Notes under the pieces: generated by a model | What the model was told of the DNA's origin: nothing | Databases searched by the model: none | The model's input: only the letters and a program-made list of their open reading frames with translations | Shown: in pieces, positions 8,276 through 16,337 of the stretch | Position numbering within the stretch: position 1 is the first letter of the stretch | Layout of the letters: every line of letters begins with the position of its first letter | Program-made: the position numbers and the translations under genes | Assembly (NCBI RefSeq): GCF_021462265.1 | Contig: NZ_JAJONF010000004.1 | Location: 62,001 to 126,000 of the forward strand | Source: Streptomyces shenzhenensis | GTDB taxonomy: Bacteria; Actinomycetota; Actinomycetes; Streptomycetales; Streptomycetaceae | DNA: 64,000 nt | Direction: 5' to 3'

Positions 8276-9670
8276 CTAGGAGGTTCGCCGGCGCATCCGC
8301 AGCGCCGCGTACAGCAGGGCGCTCACCGCGAAGCCGACCAGCGGGGTGATGTCGCCGAAGGCCGGGTGGTGCTCGGGTACCCAGCCCACGTAGTCCTCCT
8401 GGTTGGAGAAGAGCGGGACGGAGACCGCGACGCCGGTCAACAGGGCGGCGAGCCCCGCCCAGTTGGTGAAGGAGCGGTCGGTGAGGCGGGCGGCGAGCTC
8501 CTCGTCCGCGGCGCTACGGCCCCGGAGCCACCGCTCCACCAGCACGACCCCCAGCCAGGGTGCCACCCAGTACGCGATGACCAGCAGGAACGCCTCGTAG
8601 GCCGCGCCCGCGTCGTCCAGCGAGGCCCAGGCGGCCGCCGTCCCGGCGAGGCCCGACACCACGACCAGGGCGCTGCGGCTCAGCCAGGTGGGGAGCTTCA
8701 GGCCGAAGGAGGCGATGGAGATCGCGCCGGAGTACACGTTGAGGGCGTTCGCCGAGACCCCGCCGAGCATGATGGCGAGCAGGACGAGGTCACCGAGCCA
8801 GCCGGGGAGGTGACCGGTGAAGGCGGCCGTCGGGGTGGCGTCCTTCGGGGCGACGATCGTGGCCGAGGCCGCGCCGATGACGGCAACGATCGAGACCGAC
8901 ACGAACAGGCCGACGGCCGGCCACAGGACCGTCTTCACCTTGCTCGCGGTGCGCGGCAGGTAGCGGGAGTAGTCGGTGGCGTACGGGTTCCAGCCCGCCG
9001 CGTAGCCCCAGGCGGCGCTGAAGGCGAGCAGGAAGCCGCCGACGCCGCCGCCCGAGCCGCCCGAGCCGAGGTCGGCGTCCTTGAACGTCCACACCCCGGC
9101 CAGCAGGAAGATCACCGCGAGTGCCGGGAACGCGTACTTCTCGAAGGTGTGTACGAAGTTGTGGCCGATGAAGCCGATCAGGATCTCGGCGACGACCACG
9201 AGCAGGAGGGAGGGCAGGGGCCGCAGGCCGGTCAGCGTGTTCAGGGCGAAGGCCGCGCTCACGCTGTTCACGGCGAACCAGCCGACGCCCGCGAGCAGGC
9301 CGTTGGCGGCGGCGGGCAGGATGTTGCCGAGGAAGCCGAAGGAGAAGCGGCCGATCACCATCTGCGGGACGCCGAACCGCGGCCCGTCCAGCGACAGCAC
9401 GCCCTGGGTGACCGCGCCGAGCGCGGTGCCCAGCAGGATCGCGGCGGTCGCCGTCCAGAAGTCCAGTCCGAAGAAGAGGACCGCGATCACGCCGATGTAG
9501 ACGGTCGCGAACTCGATGTTGGGGGACGCCCAGGTCCACAGCAACTGGAGCGGGCTGCCGTGGCGTTCGGCGTCGGGGATCGGTTCCGAGCCCGCCGCCT
9601 CCACGGCGATGACCCGGTCGCCGTACTCGGGCGCGATACTGGTGGTGGAACCGGCGGGAGCAGTCGTCAT
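8276..9670 (-). CDS. NCS1-family cytosine/purine permease
   Basis: The 464-residue integral membrane protein has about twelve hydrophobic helices and NCS1 hallmarks. These are an N-terminal SPLQLLWTWASPNIEF segment, SLDGPRFGVPQMVIGRFSFGFLGNILPA in helices 2-3, and the WGYAAGWNPYATDYSRYLP loop typical of CodB-like transporters. It should import a nucleobase such as cytosine by cation symport. The chosen ATG begins MTTAPAGS; the open frame extends 84 bp further into the intergenic region without support. Its place near the cytosine deaminase and PucR suggests uptake of the deaminase substrate, although it is transcribed separately. Confidence 0.87.
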   Translation of the reverse strand: MTTAPAGSTTSIAPEYGDRVIAVEAAGSEPIPDAERHGSPLQLLWTWASPNIEFATVYIGVIAVLFFGLDFWTATAAILLGTALGAVTQGVLSLDGPRFGVPQMVIGRFSFGFLGNILPAAANGLLAGVGWFAVNSVSAAFALNTLTGLRPLPSLLLVVVAEILIGFIGHNFVHTFEKYAFPALAVIFLLAGVWTFKDADLGSGGSGGGVGGFLLAFSAAWGYAAGWNPYATDYSRYLPRTASKVKTVLWPAVGLFVSVSIVAVIGAASATIVAPKDATPTAAFTGHLPGWLGDLVLLAIMLGGVSANALNVYSGAISIASFGLKLPTWLSRSALVVVSGLAGTAAAWASLDDAGAAYEAFLLVIAYWVAPWLGVVLVERWLRGRSAADEELAARLTDRSFTNWAGLAALLTGVAVSVPLFSNQEDYVGWVPEHHPAFGDITPLVGFAVSALLYAALRMRRRTS

Positions 9671-9829
9671 ACGAGGTAAGTGTCGGGATCGCTCCCGGTG
9701 CGGCCCAGGGGCGCACTGTCCGCTTCGGGCGGCGCACCGGCGTACAACCTGCACGTACAGGGGAACTCCCGAAGGCCCGGAGTCCTCGGAAGCTCCCCGG
9801 ACGGTTCCGGCCGCGGGCCGGTGCGTACG

Positions 9830-10480
9830 TTACGCGGCGAGACGGTCCGCCAGTTCCTTCGCCTTGCTGGCCGCGTCCTGGAGGGCGCGGTCGCGGGAGG
9901 CCTCGTAGAGCGGCACGAGCTCGGCCATCGCCGGGTTCTGCGGGGCCATGGTCAGCTCCGGCACGATGAAGTCGACGTCCATGCCGAGACCTTCGGACAG
10001 CAGCGCGGTCAGGTAGTTCTGGACGTACTCGAACTGCTCCCGCGGGGTGCCCGGCGCGTACGAGCCGCCGCGGCTGGCCACCACGGTGACCGGGGTGCCC
10101 TTGGCTGAGGGGTTCTCGCCCATCGTGCGGTTGTACAGGACCACGTTGTCCAGCCACGCCTTGAGCGTCGAGGGGACCGTGAAGTTGTACATCGGGGCGC
10201 CTATGAGCACCGCGTCCGCCTGCTCCAGCTCCTCGATCAGCTTCAGCCGCGTCGCGAAGGCGTCCGCCTGCTCGGGGGTGTGGGTGGCGGGGTCGGCGAA
10301 ACCGGCCGTGTGGGCGGCCGCGGTGAGGTGCGGCACCGGGTCCGCCGCCAGGTCGCGGTAGACCACCGTGCCGTCGGGGTGCTGCGCCAGCCAGGCGGTG
10401 CGGAAGGCGTCCGTGACGGCACGCGAGGAGGAAGCTCCGTCAGGGAGGAGGGACGAGTCGATGTGGAGAAGAGTGGCCAT
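9830..10480 (-). CDS. azoR: FMN-dependent NADH:quinone oxidoreductase / azoreductase
   Basis: The 216-residue flavodoxin-like protein of the AzoR family begins MATLLHIDSSLLPDGASSS, which forms the FMN phosphate loop. It has the PMYNFTVPSTLKAWLDNVV motif and the SRGGSYAPGTPREQ flavin contact. Family members reduce azo dyes and quinones by two electrons using NAD(P)H and protect against quinone stress. The gene is divergent from an HxlR/YodB-like regulator across a 127-bp gap, a layout matching quinone-responsive azoR control in Bacillus (YodB-AzoR1). That makes induction by quinones or diamide-like electrophiles the best hypothesis. Confidence 0.9.
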   Translation of the reverse strand: MATLLHIDSSLLPDGASSSRAVTDAFRTAWLAQHPDGTVVYRDLAADPVPHLTAAAHTAGFADPATHTPEQADAFATRLKLIEELEQADAVLIGAPMYNFTVPSTLKAWLDNVVLYNRTMGENPSAKGTPVTVVASRGGSYAPGTPREQFEYVQNYLTALLSEGLGMDVDFIVPELTMAPQNPAMAELVPLYEASRDRALQDAASKAKELADRLAA

Positions 10481-10533
10481 GAGAGGTCTCCGGATACACG
10501 GGCCCGAGGTCGGGCCGCAGCAACTAAGAATTC

Positions 10534-10561
10534 GTACTCGACTATAGATAGCACAGGTACT
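10534..10561. promoter_or_regulatory. azoR/HxlR intergenic region with repeated GTACT
   Basis: The 127-bp gap between the divergent azoreductase and HxlR genes contains two GTACT copies, at 10534-10538 and 10557-10561. They start 23 bp apart, about two helical turns, around an AT-rich core (ctatagatag), with a further ttactttttc next to the second. This is the only AT-rich stretch nearby and is the likely shared promoter and operator. The assignment to the HxlR protein is inference. Confidence 0.4.
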
Positions 10562-10607
10562 TACTTTTTCTCAGTCCCCCTCTTTTCGGGGGCTGTATCC
10601 TGACCCC

Positions 10608-10958
10608 ATGGCGGTGGAGCAGGCGCATGACCCGGAAGCGTGCAAAGGCGTCGACGCCGGCATCACGCGCGTCTTCCACGTGCTGGGCAAGCGCTGGAAC
10701 GGCCCGATCCTGTCCGTCCTGATGGACCGGCCGACGCACTTCGCCAACCTGCGCCGCGCCATCCCCGGTATCAGCGAACGCATGCTGTCCGACCGGCTCG
10801 CCGAACTCGGGGCGGCCGGGCTCGTGGTCCGCGAGGTCGACGAGGGCCCGCCGCTGCGGGTCTCCTACCGGCTGACCGCAGCGGGGGCGGCGCTGGAGCC
10901 GTCGCTGGAGGCGCTCGGGGACTGGGCGCGGGAGCATCTGCCGGATTCGCCCTGCTGA
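10608..10958 (+). CDS. HxlR-family (YodB-like) redox-sensing regulator
   Basis: The 116-residue winged-helix protein of the HxlR/DUF24 family has VFHVLGKRWNGPILSVLM, then FANLRRAIPGISERMLSDRLAEL as the recognition region and a beta wing (LVVREVDEGPPLRVSYRLT). An N-terminal Cys at position 12 (PEACKGVDAG) corresponds in place to the conserved redox Cys of YodB/HypR-type sensors; a second Cys is the last residue. It likely represses the divergent azoreductase and itself until its thiol is oxidised or alkylated. It ends 8 bp from the next convergent gene. Confidence 0.85.
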   Translation: MAVEQAHDPEACKGVDAGITRVFHVLGKRWNGPILSVLMDRPTHFANLRRAIPGISERMLSDRLAELGAAGLVVREVDEGPPLRVSYRLTAAGAALEPSLEALGDWAREHLPDSPC

Positions 10959-10965
10959 GCGCCGC

Positions 10966-12186
10966 TCAGTCGGGGAGCCGGTCCAGGACCCAGCGTGCGA
11001 GTTCCTCGGTCATGGAGGCGTGTGCCTCGTTGGCGGAGGAGAGCAGGAAGTCGTCGGCCTCCGAGTCCTCCGGCGGGAGCTCGCCGATGTCGGCGTAGAG
11101 ATCGTCCTGCTGGTCAAGGTCGCGGATGGCGACGGCGCTGACGGAGGGGACGAAGCACACGCTGCGGTGGGCGGCCTCGGTGTCCTCGCCGGCGGCGGCG
11201 AGCGCGTCGGCGAGGAGACCGAAGGACTCAAGGGTGCCGCCCGGTGCGCCGTCGAGTTCGGGGAAGCCGTCCGTGGTGATCGCACGGGGGCCGCCGAGGA
11301 CGCCGTGCACCGCGGCCACCTCGGCCTGCCGGCCCTGCGCCTGGGCGAGGAAACGGGTGCCGTCGAAGAGGGGGCCGGCGCAGCTCAGGGTCTTCGCCCC
11401 GGCGCGGACGCCGTTGCCGGTGCCGTCGCCGCGGCCGCTGGAGACGGCGAGGACGCGGGGGAGACAGGGCCAGCCGCCGACGTCGTGGAGCTTCCGCTTG
11501 AACTCGGTCCGCAGGGGGCTCTCCTGAGGGGTGGCGCCGATGCCGTCCAGGTGCCGCCAGAGGATTTGCCGGGCGGCGGGGCTGCTGATCTGGCGGAGGT
11601 AGGTGTCGTCGTACGGGGCGAGGTGGTGGGCGAAGGCCTGGAGGCCGATCGGCAGCCAGGCGCCCCGGTGCGGGCTGTCGAACGAGAGGCAGACGCCGGT
11701 CCGGTGGTCGAGGCGCTGTGTCTCCATCCTGGCCAGCGCGTACCGGGCGACCAGGCCGCCCGTGCCGAACCCGCCGACGAGCAGCCGGGCGCCGCCCAGT
11801 TGCTCGGCGACGGTCCGCATGACCGCGGCGGTCATGGTCTCGGCGTTCTGGAGGACGGACGCGCCGCGCTCCGCGAACCCGACGAGGACCAGCGTGCGTC
11901 CACGGCGCCGCAGTTCGCTCACGAACGGGAACGGACCGTTCTCCATCCTGTTCCAGAGCCAGTCGAAGTCGGTCGGCCCGAGGCCCAGCCCGTCGGCCAG
12001 GACGACCGGCCGGACCATGCCCTTGGGGCCCGCCCCGTAGTACACCCGGGCTCTGCCGCCGGGCAGTTCCCACTCCTCGTCGGCCGAGGGCGCCGGCGCG
12101 GCCGCCCGTGCGTCCACCGGGGTCACGAGTCCGAACGACCCGGCGGCCCGCTTCGCCCTCTCGACCATGCTGTCGGCCACAGACAT
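10966..12186 (-). CDS. Alpha/beta-hydrolase-like protein of unknown function
   Basis: The 406-residue protein appears to have an alpha/beta-hydrolase core. There is a VRPVVLADGLGLGPTDFDWLW start, then RTLVLVGFAERGAS, then the expected nucleophile elbow ARLLVGGFGTGGLVARYAL, followed by CLSFDSPHRGAWLPIGLQAF. In the elbow the G-x-S-x-G position reads GFGTG, so the usual Ser is a Gly, and catalysis by the normal mechanism is doubtful. No signal peptide is visible. The chosen ATG (MSVADSMVERAKRAAG) is directly preceded by ggagaggg. The C-terminal 120 residues are acidic. It could be a non-enzymatic binding protein or use a different nucleophile; the function is not known. Confidence 0.65.
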   Translation of the reverse strand: MSVADSMVERAKRAAGSFGLVTPVDARAAAPAPSADEEWELPGGRARVYYGAGPKGMVRPVVLADGLGLGPTDFDWLWNRMENGPFPFVSELRRRGRTLVLVGFAERGASVLQNAETMTAAVMRTVAEQLGGARLLVGGFGTGGLVARYALARMETQRLDHRTGVCLSFDSPHRGAWLPIGLQAFAHHLAPYDDTYLRQISSPAARQILWRHLDGIGATPQESPLRTEFKRKLHDVGGWPCLPRVLAVSSGRGDGTGNGVRAGAKTLSCAGPLFDGTRFLAQAQGRQAEVAAVHGVLGGPRAITTDGFPELDGAPGGTLESFGLLADALAAAGEDTEAAHRSVCFVPSVSAVAIRDLDQQDDLYADIGELPPEDSEADDFLLSSANEAHASMTEELARWVLDRLPD

Positions 12187-12455
12187 CCCTCTCCACGCTG
12201 CCGGCAACGGTTCGGGAGCCATCCTCCGCGTGCGGACCCGAGAGCACGCGCTTTCGCCATGTTTTCACCAATGCGTGTTAAATAGCGCGATTTGTGGGCG
12301 GTGGAGTTCCGAAACGGTCACGAAGGGGTTCTGAAAGGGTCCTGAAGGGCAGACGCGGGGGCAACTTGCCGCACAGGGTTCGGATTTGGTCATCCGCCAC
12401 GCGTCCCGGTCCTATGCTGACCGCGACGTGGGGAGCAAGCGGCGCGGGAGGGATC

Positions 12456-14189
12456 GTGGCAGCTCTGGAGCCGGGCGATCCGCCCTCCGTCGGGGAGTAC
12501 CAGCTGCTGAGACGGCTCGGCGTGGGCGGAATGGGCCGGGTCTACCTCGGCCGCTCGCCGGGTGGCCGGGCCGTCGCCGTGAAGGTCGTACACGCCGAAC
12601 TGGTCGCCGGGCAACCGGAGTTCCGGTCCCGTTTCCGCCGTGAGGTGGAGGCCGCGCGCAAGGTCAGCGGTGCGTTCACGGCGCCGGTCGTGGACGCCGA
12701 TCCGGACGCGCCGCTGCCATGGCTGGTCACCAGCTACATCGCCGGGCCCTCGCTGCAGGAGGCGGTGGCCGAGCGGGGGCCGCTGCCCGCCCCGGACGTG
12801 CTCGCGCTCGCCGCCGGACTGGCCGAGGCGCTCACCTCCATCCACGCGGCCGGGCTGGTGCACCGCGACCTCAAGCCGTCGAACGTGTTGCTCGCCGAGG
12901 ACGGGCCGCGGGTCATCGACTTCGGCATCGCCCGCAGCGTCGAGTCGGCCACCATCACGCGGGCCGGGCTCATGGTCGGCTCGCCCGGCTTCATGTCGCC
13001 GGAACAGGTGGCGGGCCGGGAGGTGACCGGGGCGAGCGACGTGTTCGCGCTGGGCGCGGTCCTCACGTTCGCGGCCACCGGCGGCAACCCCTTCGGCGAC
13101 GGGGCGACCCCGGCCCTCCTCTACCGGGTCGTGCACGACGAACCCGACATCGGAGCCCTCACGGATCCGGCGCTCGCCGACCTCGTCGCCCACTGCCTGG
13201 CGAAGGACCCGGCCCACCGGCCCGCCCCGCGCGAGATCCTGACCCGGATCGCCCCCGCCACCGACGCCACCGCGTTCCTGCCCCGGCCGGCGACGGTCCG
13301 CCCGGACCAGCACGTGATCCCGGCACCGCCGCCCGACACCGACACCGTCACCGCCACCCGCCCGGTCACCCGGCTCGACCCGGCTCCGCCGGTTCGACCG
13401 GTCCAGCCGGTTCGACCGGTTCCGCCCGGGCGCGTGGGCCGCCGCGCGCTGCTCCTCTCCGGCGGAGCACTCGCGGTCGCCGCGCTCGGGGCCGTACCGG
13501 TCGCGCACGTCCTCGACCGGGGCCGGAGCGGGAAGTCCCCGCAGGGCTTCGCCGGGGCCGGTGGCGGAGCCGTCTCCGTGCCCTCGCCGCTCGCCGCGTG
13601 GCCACTGGACGAGACCTCAGGGACGGTCGCCGCCGACGACACCGGCCGCTACGACGGCACCGCGACCTCGGTCGGCTGGGGCCTGGGCAAGGACGGGTCC
13701 GCGCTCTTCGACGGCGGCACCAGCCAGATCGTCACCCGGGGGCAGGTGCTCACCACCGCCGAGGGCCCCGGCTTCACCGTGTCGGCATGGGTGTGCCTGA
13801 CCCGTCTGCCGACGTCTTTCGCCACCGCCGTCGCCCAGGACGCGGGCGACGTCAGCGGCTTCTACCTCCAGTACTCGCCCGTCGAGAACCGCTGGGCCTT
13901 CGCCCGCCCCGGCGGCCTGCGCGCCCTGTCGTACAGCGTCCCCGAGGCCGGGACCTGGACCCACCTGGTCGGCGTCCACGACGGCCCGCGCAAGCAGCTC
14001 GTCCTCTACGTCGGCGGCACCCAGGAGGCCGGCATCGACGACACCAACCCCACCGCCGCCCCCGGCTCCCTCACCATCGCCCGCGCCGCCGGCCCCGGCG
14101 GCCCCACCGACTGGTTCCCCGGCTCGATCAAGCAGGTCCAGGTGTTCCAGCGGCCGCTGACGGCGGCGCAGGTGAAGGCGCTGCTCTAG
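12456..14189 (+). CDS. Membrane Ser/Thr protein kinase with external LamG-like domain
   Basis: The 577-residue receptor-like kinase carries an N-terminal Hanks-type kinase (residues 1-270) with the glycine loop LGVGGMGRVYLG, catalytic Lys in VAVKVVH, HRDLKPSNVLL, DFGIAR and the MSPEQ activation-segment end. A Pro/Thr-rich linker follows, then one transmembrane helix (ALLLSGGALAVAALGAVPVAHVL, about 327-350). The extracytoplasmic concanavalin/LamG-like domain is visible as WPLDETSGTVAADDTG, FTVSAWVCLT, TWTHLVGVHDG and PGSIKQVQVFQRPLT. The GTG start follows cgggaggg. The external domain probably binds a glycan or cell-surface ligand. The gene ends exactly at the CTAG duplicated by the adjacent IS, so the insertion left the protein intact. 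Confidence 0.88.
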   Translation: MAALEPGDPPSVGEYQLLRRLGVGGMGRVYLGRSPGGRAVAVKVVHAELVAGQPEFRSRFRREVEAARKVSGAFTAPVVDADPDAPLPWLVTSYIAGPSLQEAVAERGPLPAPDVLALAAGLAEALTSIHAAGLVHRDLKPSNVLLAEDGPRVIDFGIARSVESATITRAGLMVGSPGFMSPEQVAGREVTGASDVFALGAVLTFAATGGNPFGDGATPALLYRVVHDEPDIGALTDPALADLVAHCLAKDPAHRPAPREILTRIAPATDATAFLPRPATVRPDQHVIPAPPPDTDTVTATRPVTRLDPAPPVRPVQPVRPVPPGRVGRRALLLSGGALAVAALGAVPVAHVLDRGRSGKSPQGFAGAGGGAVSVPSPLAAWPLDETSGTVAADDTGRYDGTATSVGWGLGKDGSALFDGGTSQIVTRGQVLTTAEGPGFTVSAWVCLTRLPTSFATAVAQDAGDVSGFYLQYSPVENRWAFARPGGLRALSYSVPEAGTWTHLVGVHDGPRKQLVLYVGGTQEAGIDDTNPTAAPGSLTIARAAGPGGPTDWFPGSIKQVQVFQRPLTAAQVKALL

Positions 14190-15620
14190 TAGGACTCCGT
14201 TAGGTCTTTCTGTCCATCGTGTTCAGCGGCATGGTGGGAGTGTGGACGCACATGAAGTGAACCGCGCTCGGGTGAAGTTGGCGTTGTTCGTTGCTGACGT
14301 GTTCGCGTCGGTGCCGCGCAAGGACCAGCGGGCCAAAGGCGACTGCTCTCTGCGCGGGCCGATGCTGGAGGGGCGGCGGAAGTCGATCCAGCCGATGGCG
14401 GAGCGGCTGCCGGACGCAACGAGCAGAACCTTCCCAGCAGTTCGTGAACCAGTCGACCTGGGATCCGGTGCCGGTGCGCCGGAGGATCGCGGAGCGGATG
14501 GTGCCGAGAATCGGCCCGGACGCCTGGGCGGTCGATGACGTGTCGTTCCCCAAGGACGGCAGGATGTCGGTGGCGGTCGCTCCCCAGTACTGCGGCGCTT
14601 TGGGCAAGCAGGCCAACTGCCAGGTCGCGGTGAGCGTGCACGCGGTCTCCGACACGGCCTCCTGTCCGCTGCAGTGGCGGTTGTTCGTGCCCGAGGAGTG
14701 GGCGCACGATCCGGTACGGCGGCAGAAGACCGGGATACCGCAGGAGGTGGGGCACCGGGAGAAGTGGCGCCTGGCCCTGGACAGCATCGACGAGCTGGCC
14801 GGGTGGGGCCTGGTGCCGCCGGTGGTGGTGGCCGACGCCGGATACGGGCAGAACGCCGACTTCCGCGACGGTCTGAGCGGGCGGGGCATCGGATATGTCG
14901 TGGCCCATCCGTTCGGACGTGACCGTCCACCCGCACGACGCGCAGCCCACCGCCCCGGCGTGGTCGGGCAACGGCCGCAGGCCGCAGCCCCGCTACCGGG
15001 ACAAACCGTCTGCGGTGTCCGCGCTGGCGTCCGGCCATGGACGGCAGGCGTTCACCGAAACGGCCTGGCGTGAAGGCTCCCGCGGACCGATGCGCTCGCA
15101 TTTCCTGACGCTCCGGGTGCGGCCGGCCGGGATCAGGGCCCGTCGCCTGGCCCAGGCCGCCGCCACCGCGCAAGGGGGCTTGTGGGACGGTGTCCTGCCC
15201 GAGATCACCCTGCTGGCCGAATGGCCCGAGGACGCCGAAGCACCCACCGACTACTGGCTGTCCAACCTGCCCGCCGACACCCCGCCGGCCGAACTGGTCC
15301 GCCTGGCCAAGATCCGCTGGCGCATCGAACACGACTACCGGGAACTCAAGCACGGCCTCGGCCTGGACCACTTCGAGGGCCGTTCCTGGAACGGATGGCA
15401 TCACCACGTCACCCTGGTCACCGCCGCCCACGCATTCCTCACCGAACAGCGCCTGGCCCCAAAAGCCGATACAGCGGACTCACCCTCTACCAGACCCTCG
15501 ACGCCATCCAGGACCTGCTGAACTGCTGGACCGGCACCTGCACCACCTGCCACCAACCCCTGCCCAGAACAGCCGTCACCAGCCAGAACCCAAGATCCAA
15601 AGCAACCTGACGGAGCCCTA
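14190..15620 (+). mobile_element. Degenerate IS701-family element with CTAG target duplication
   Basis: A 1,431-bp element is bounded by imperfect inverted repeats: taggactccgttaggtc at the left, and the reverse complement of the right end, tagggctccgtcaggtt. CTAG occurs directly outside both ends (14186-14189 and 15621-15624), a 4-bp target duplication as made by IS701-type elements. The left CTAG contains the kinase stop codon. Its only gene is a multiply frameshifted DDE transposase, so it cannot move by itself. Confidence 0.85.
14242..15610 (+). pseudogene. Frameshifted IS701-type DDE transposase
   Basis: The coding sequence of about 455 codons is recognisable in pieces. It starts VNRARVKLALFVADVFASVPRKDQR; next come WDPVPVRRRIAERM and AWAVDDVSFPKDG, with the first catalytic Asp; then VVADAGYGQNADFR with the second. 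The last piece carries IEHDYRELKHGLGLDHFEGRS with the catalytic Glu. These lie in different frames. Shifts occur near 14420 (a lost base, then compensated in another frame), near 14907 (an extra C in the run before catccgttcgg), and near 15465 before LTLYQTLDAIQDLLNCW. The DDE residues survive but no full-length protein can be made. Confidence 0.85.
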
Positions 15621-15700
15621 CTAGGAACGGTTTTTCGAGGAACCCGGCCCTGCCGCAAGCCCCTCGGAAGGATCCGCCGGGCCGGGTGCCGACGGGACCG

Positions 15701-15859
15701 TCAGCCGTTGACGCAGACGTTGCCGAACGCCGGGCTGAGCAGACCGTCGAAGCCGAGGGTGTCGCCGCACGCGTTGACCGGAACCTGTGCCCGCCCAGCC
15801 TGCAACGCGGCGGCGATCTGCCGGCTTTCGAGGTTATGGCGCTGCGGCCGGAACCTCAT
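15701..15859 (-). pseudogene. Chaplin-domain remnant
   Basis: The minus strand encodes a short product ending VPVNACGDTLGFDGLLSPAFGNVCVNG and a stop. This fits the chaplin core (VPVNxCGNxxxxxGLLNPAFGNxCVN), with both cysteines of the disulphide present. Chaplins are secreted amyloid-forming coat proteins of aerial hyphae and spores. The in-frame ATG (MRFRPQRHNLESRQ) gives only 52 residues with no signal peptide, and upstream frames show only fragments suggestive of a normal chaplin leader region. It therefore looks like a decayed gene, although a frameshift near 15830 or a sequencing error in a functional gene cannot be excluded. It lies directly beyond the dead IS701 element. Confidence 0.6.
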
Positions 15860-16028
15860 CGGGCTCCGGAAGGGACGCCGTGCGCGCTGGAGCCGCGATC
15901 ACCGGCCGGCCCCGAGTGCGTTGATGCCCTCCGGGCACGGCGGCGGCCCCGGAGTCGGCACGTGGTGTATGTCCGTGCGAAACTCCGAGGCCGCCCGCGG
16001 GTCATGCCATCGGCCCCACCGGGTCCGG

Positions 16029-16337
16029 CTACTCGCCGGTCTTCTTCACCGGGGCCGCCTCGGCCCACTCCGGACGCGTGGTCGGATGGCCGTCCACCGT
16101 CTCCACGAGGGCCTTGGAGTTCTGAAGCGTTTCCATCAGCGACCGCGGGCCGCGGAACGGCCGGCCGCCGATGTGCCAGCCATCGGTGTGCAGTTCCTCG
16201 ATCAGCACCCAGACGACCTCACGGAACGCCTCGGAACCCTCGAACCGGACCATCACGTCGGTGAGCGCCTTGGCCATGGCGTGCTTCTCGTCCTCGGAGA
16301 AGACACCTTCGACGAGCTTGACATTGACGAACGGCAT
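16029..16337 (-). CDS. 4-oxalocrotonate tautomerase-family protein
   Basis: The 102-residue protein begins MPFVNVKLVEGVFSEDEKHAMAKALTDVMV. This is the tautomerase fold with Pro as the residue after Met, the catalytic general base once Met is removed. The ATG at 16337 has gaggag 8 nt upstream, which decides it over a start 27 bp further up. It is longer than classic 60-residue 4-OT, with a C-terminal extension (LMETLQNSKALVETVDGHPTTRPEW) as in the larger tautomerase-like subgroup. The substrate is unknown. No operon partner is visible, since the gene stands alone in a decayed stretch. Confidence 0.8.
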   Translation of the reverse strand: MPFVNVKLVEGVFSEDEKHAMAKALTDVMVRFEGSEAFREVVWVLIEELHTDGWHIGGRPFRGPRSLMETLQNSKALVETVDGHPTTRPEWAEAAPVKKTGE

